Positions 62,931 to 64,000 of a DNA stretch of 64,000 nt are shown piece after piece (positions within the stretch are counted from its first letter, which is position 1; every line of letters starts with the position of its first letter). The stretch covers positions 905,225 to 969,224 of the forward strand of contig QVOM02000057.1 in NCBI GenBank assembly GCA_003586115.2, in the 5' to 3' direction. This DNA comes from Salvator merianae (taxonomy: Eukaryota; Chordata; Lepidosauria; Squamata; Teiidae). The notes under the pieces were generated by a model. The model worked only from the letters and a program-made list of their open reading frames with translations. It was not told the DNA's origin and made no database searches. The position numbers and the translations under genes are program-made.

Positions 62931-64000
62931 CGCCGCCTCCTGTGGGTCCTCCTTAAGGACCGCTTTCCCCTCCTCCGCGGGGGAGGAAGTTAGGCACCAA
63001 AGAACCTCGGTGGGAAAACAGCTGTGCCTCTGAGCATGTGTGAAGTGTCTTGAACGCCACCTTATAAGAACGTTGTTGGGAGGGGAAGGGGAAGGAAAAT
63101 ACGTGGCTTTCTTGGTGGTGGCTTCTTCTGGGCCTGCTTTCCCCTTGTCCTCTAGCCAGGGAGCGGGGGAAGTTCGGGCCATCTGGCAAATTCCGTGGGC
63201 TCTGAGCGACCAGAAATATTTTACTTTTAAGACCAGAAGAGCTCAGCGGAAAGGCTCTGTGCTGTTTCCTTGAAAGATGAAGAAAAGATTTGCTCCTTGA
63301 CTCTTCCAGGGGGATGCCGGGCTTTGAACCTGAGACCCTCTGACTCCCCTTGCCTGCTTTGAGGCTGCTGTGCGGGACTCAAGCCAACCAGGGCCTCGCA
63401 GCCCATCTCGCCAGGGATGCATGGAGACCCTTGGGTGTGCGTCCTGAGCTTCTTAGACAAATGGTGAAACCTAAGAAGCTATGGGGAGCCCTGCCGGATC
63501 AGGCCACGGACCTTCTAGTCCAGCATCCTGTCCCACACAGTGTCCCACCCATTGCTTCCGGGCATCTCAAGCAGAAGACGAAGGCAAAACCTTCACCTGC
63601 CCTCCACTCCCTGCAGATGGGTTTTTCAGGCCTCCTGCCTGTCTCTCCACCCTGGAGGCAGTACCTGGGCATCCATTCTAGCAGCCACGGATACACCTGC
63701 CCTCCATGAATCTGTCCAGTCCGTTCTTCAAGCTGACTGGACATAAATATAAATTGAGTCAACCTGTCTGAATGGATGTGAGCTTTGTCAGACCCTCCCT
63801 CTTGATGCGGCTTTCCTCTCCAGCCATAGGTGACCCCTGAAAAGGTTGGGGATGGAGAAACAGTCACCCTTTTGCTTTATTGCCCCGACTGTGCGACAGG
63901 CCGGCATTAGGAAGGGGTGAGGTTCAAGGGCACCACCTCTTCCGAGGAAGGTCAGGGGGCGTCTGCTGCCGTTCACTTGCTGGGCACAGCCGCCAACCTT
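62931..64000. other. Intergenic, upstream of EHBP1L1
   Basis: It contains a short antisense tRNA-like SINE piece (about 63308-63345, GATGCCGGGCTTTGAACCTG) and a LINE 3' fragment (63482-63740). I find no FAM89B exon, although that gene neighbours EHBP1L1 in mammals. Confidence 0.65.
63482..63740 (-). repeat. CR1/L2-type LINE 3'-end fragment
   Basis: GGGGAGCCCTGCCGGATCAG and GGCAAAACCTTCACCTGCCC, then CCATTCTAGCAGCCACGGAT, match the reversed LINE tail found five other times in the window. Confidence 0.75.

Overview
The window is vertebrate nuclear DNA, most likely from a squamate reptile. It has long genes with GT-AG introns and CpG-rich promoters. Its intergenic and intronic DNA holds CR1/L2-type LINE 3' ends, a tRNA-derived SINE with a (TTC)n tail, and hAT-like MITEs. 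No prokaryotic features are present. The squamate assignment rests on repeat style and is an inference; the gene identifications are secure.

The gene order is PCNX3 (minus, only its first coding exon), MAP3K11/MLK3 (plus, complete, 10 coding exons, 861 aa), KCNK7 (plus, complete, 3 exons, 314 aa) and EHBP1L1 (minus, complete, 20 coding exons, 1643 aa). This matches the human 11q13 cluster EHBP1L1-KCNK7-MAP3K11-PCNX3, read in the opposite direction. PCNX3 and MAP3K11 are divergent. KCNK7 and EHBP1L1 are convergent, with poly(A) signals about 420 bp apart. Every exon was placed by reading splice donors and acceptors directly and checking that phases join. The three complete models sum to 2586, 945 and 4932 nt, all multiples of three, with no internal stops.

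Region by region: 1-1660, PCNX3 exon 1 and promoter; 1660-4900, intergenic, with an unassigned NRF1/ZNF143-type promoter-like cluster at 2.1-2.5 kb; 4.9-24.7 kb, MAP3K11, whose 8.7-kb first intron carries a 47-bp minisatellite; 24.7-27.5 kb, repeat-rich intergenic DNA; 27.5-32.7 kb, KCNK7; 33.1-62.4 kb (plus upstream CpG island to about 62.9 kb), EHBP1L1; 62.9-64.0 kb, intergenic with LINE and SINE pieces. FAM89B, the next gene in mammals, is not visible.

The genes do not form a pathway. MAP3K11 is a Rac/Cdc42-regulated MAP3K, KCNK7 a two-pore potassium channel subunit, EHBP1L1 a Rab-binding endosomal tubule adaptor, and PCNX3 a multi-pass membrane protein. The most notable points are: (i) a KCNK7 with an intact second selectivity filter (TIGLGD), unlike mammalian KCNK7; (ii) a SINE family whose body carries a near-consensus CTCF core motif; (iii) several MITE hairpins with recognisable target-site duplications; (iv) a polyglutamine tract and a candidate 36-nt cassette exon in EHBP1L1. 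I found no novel multi-gene system.
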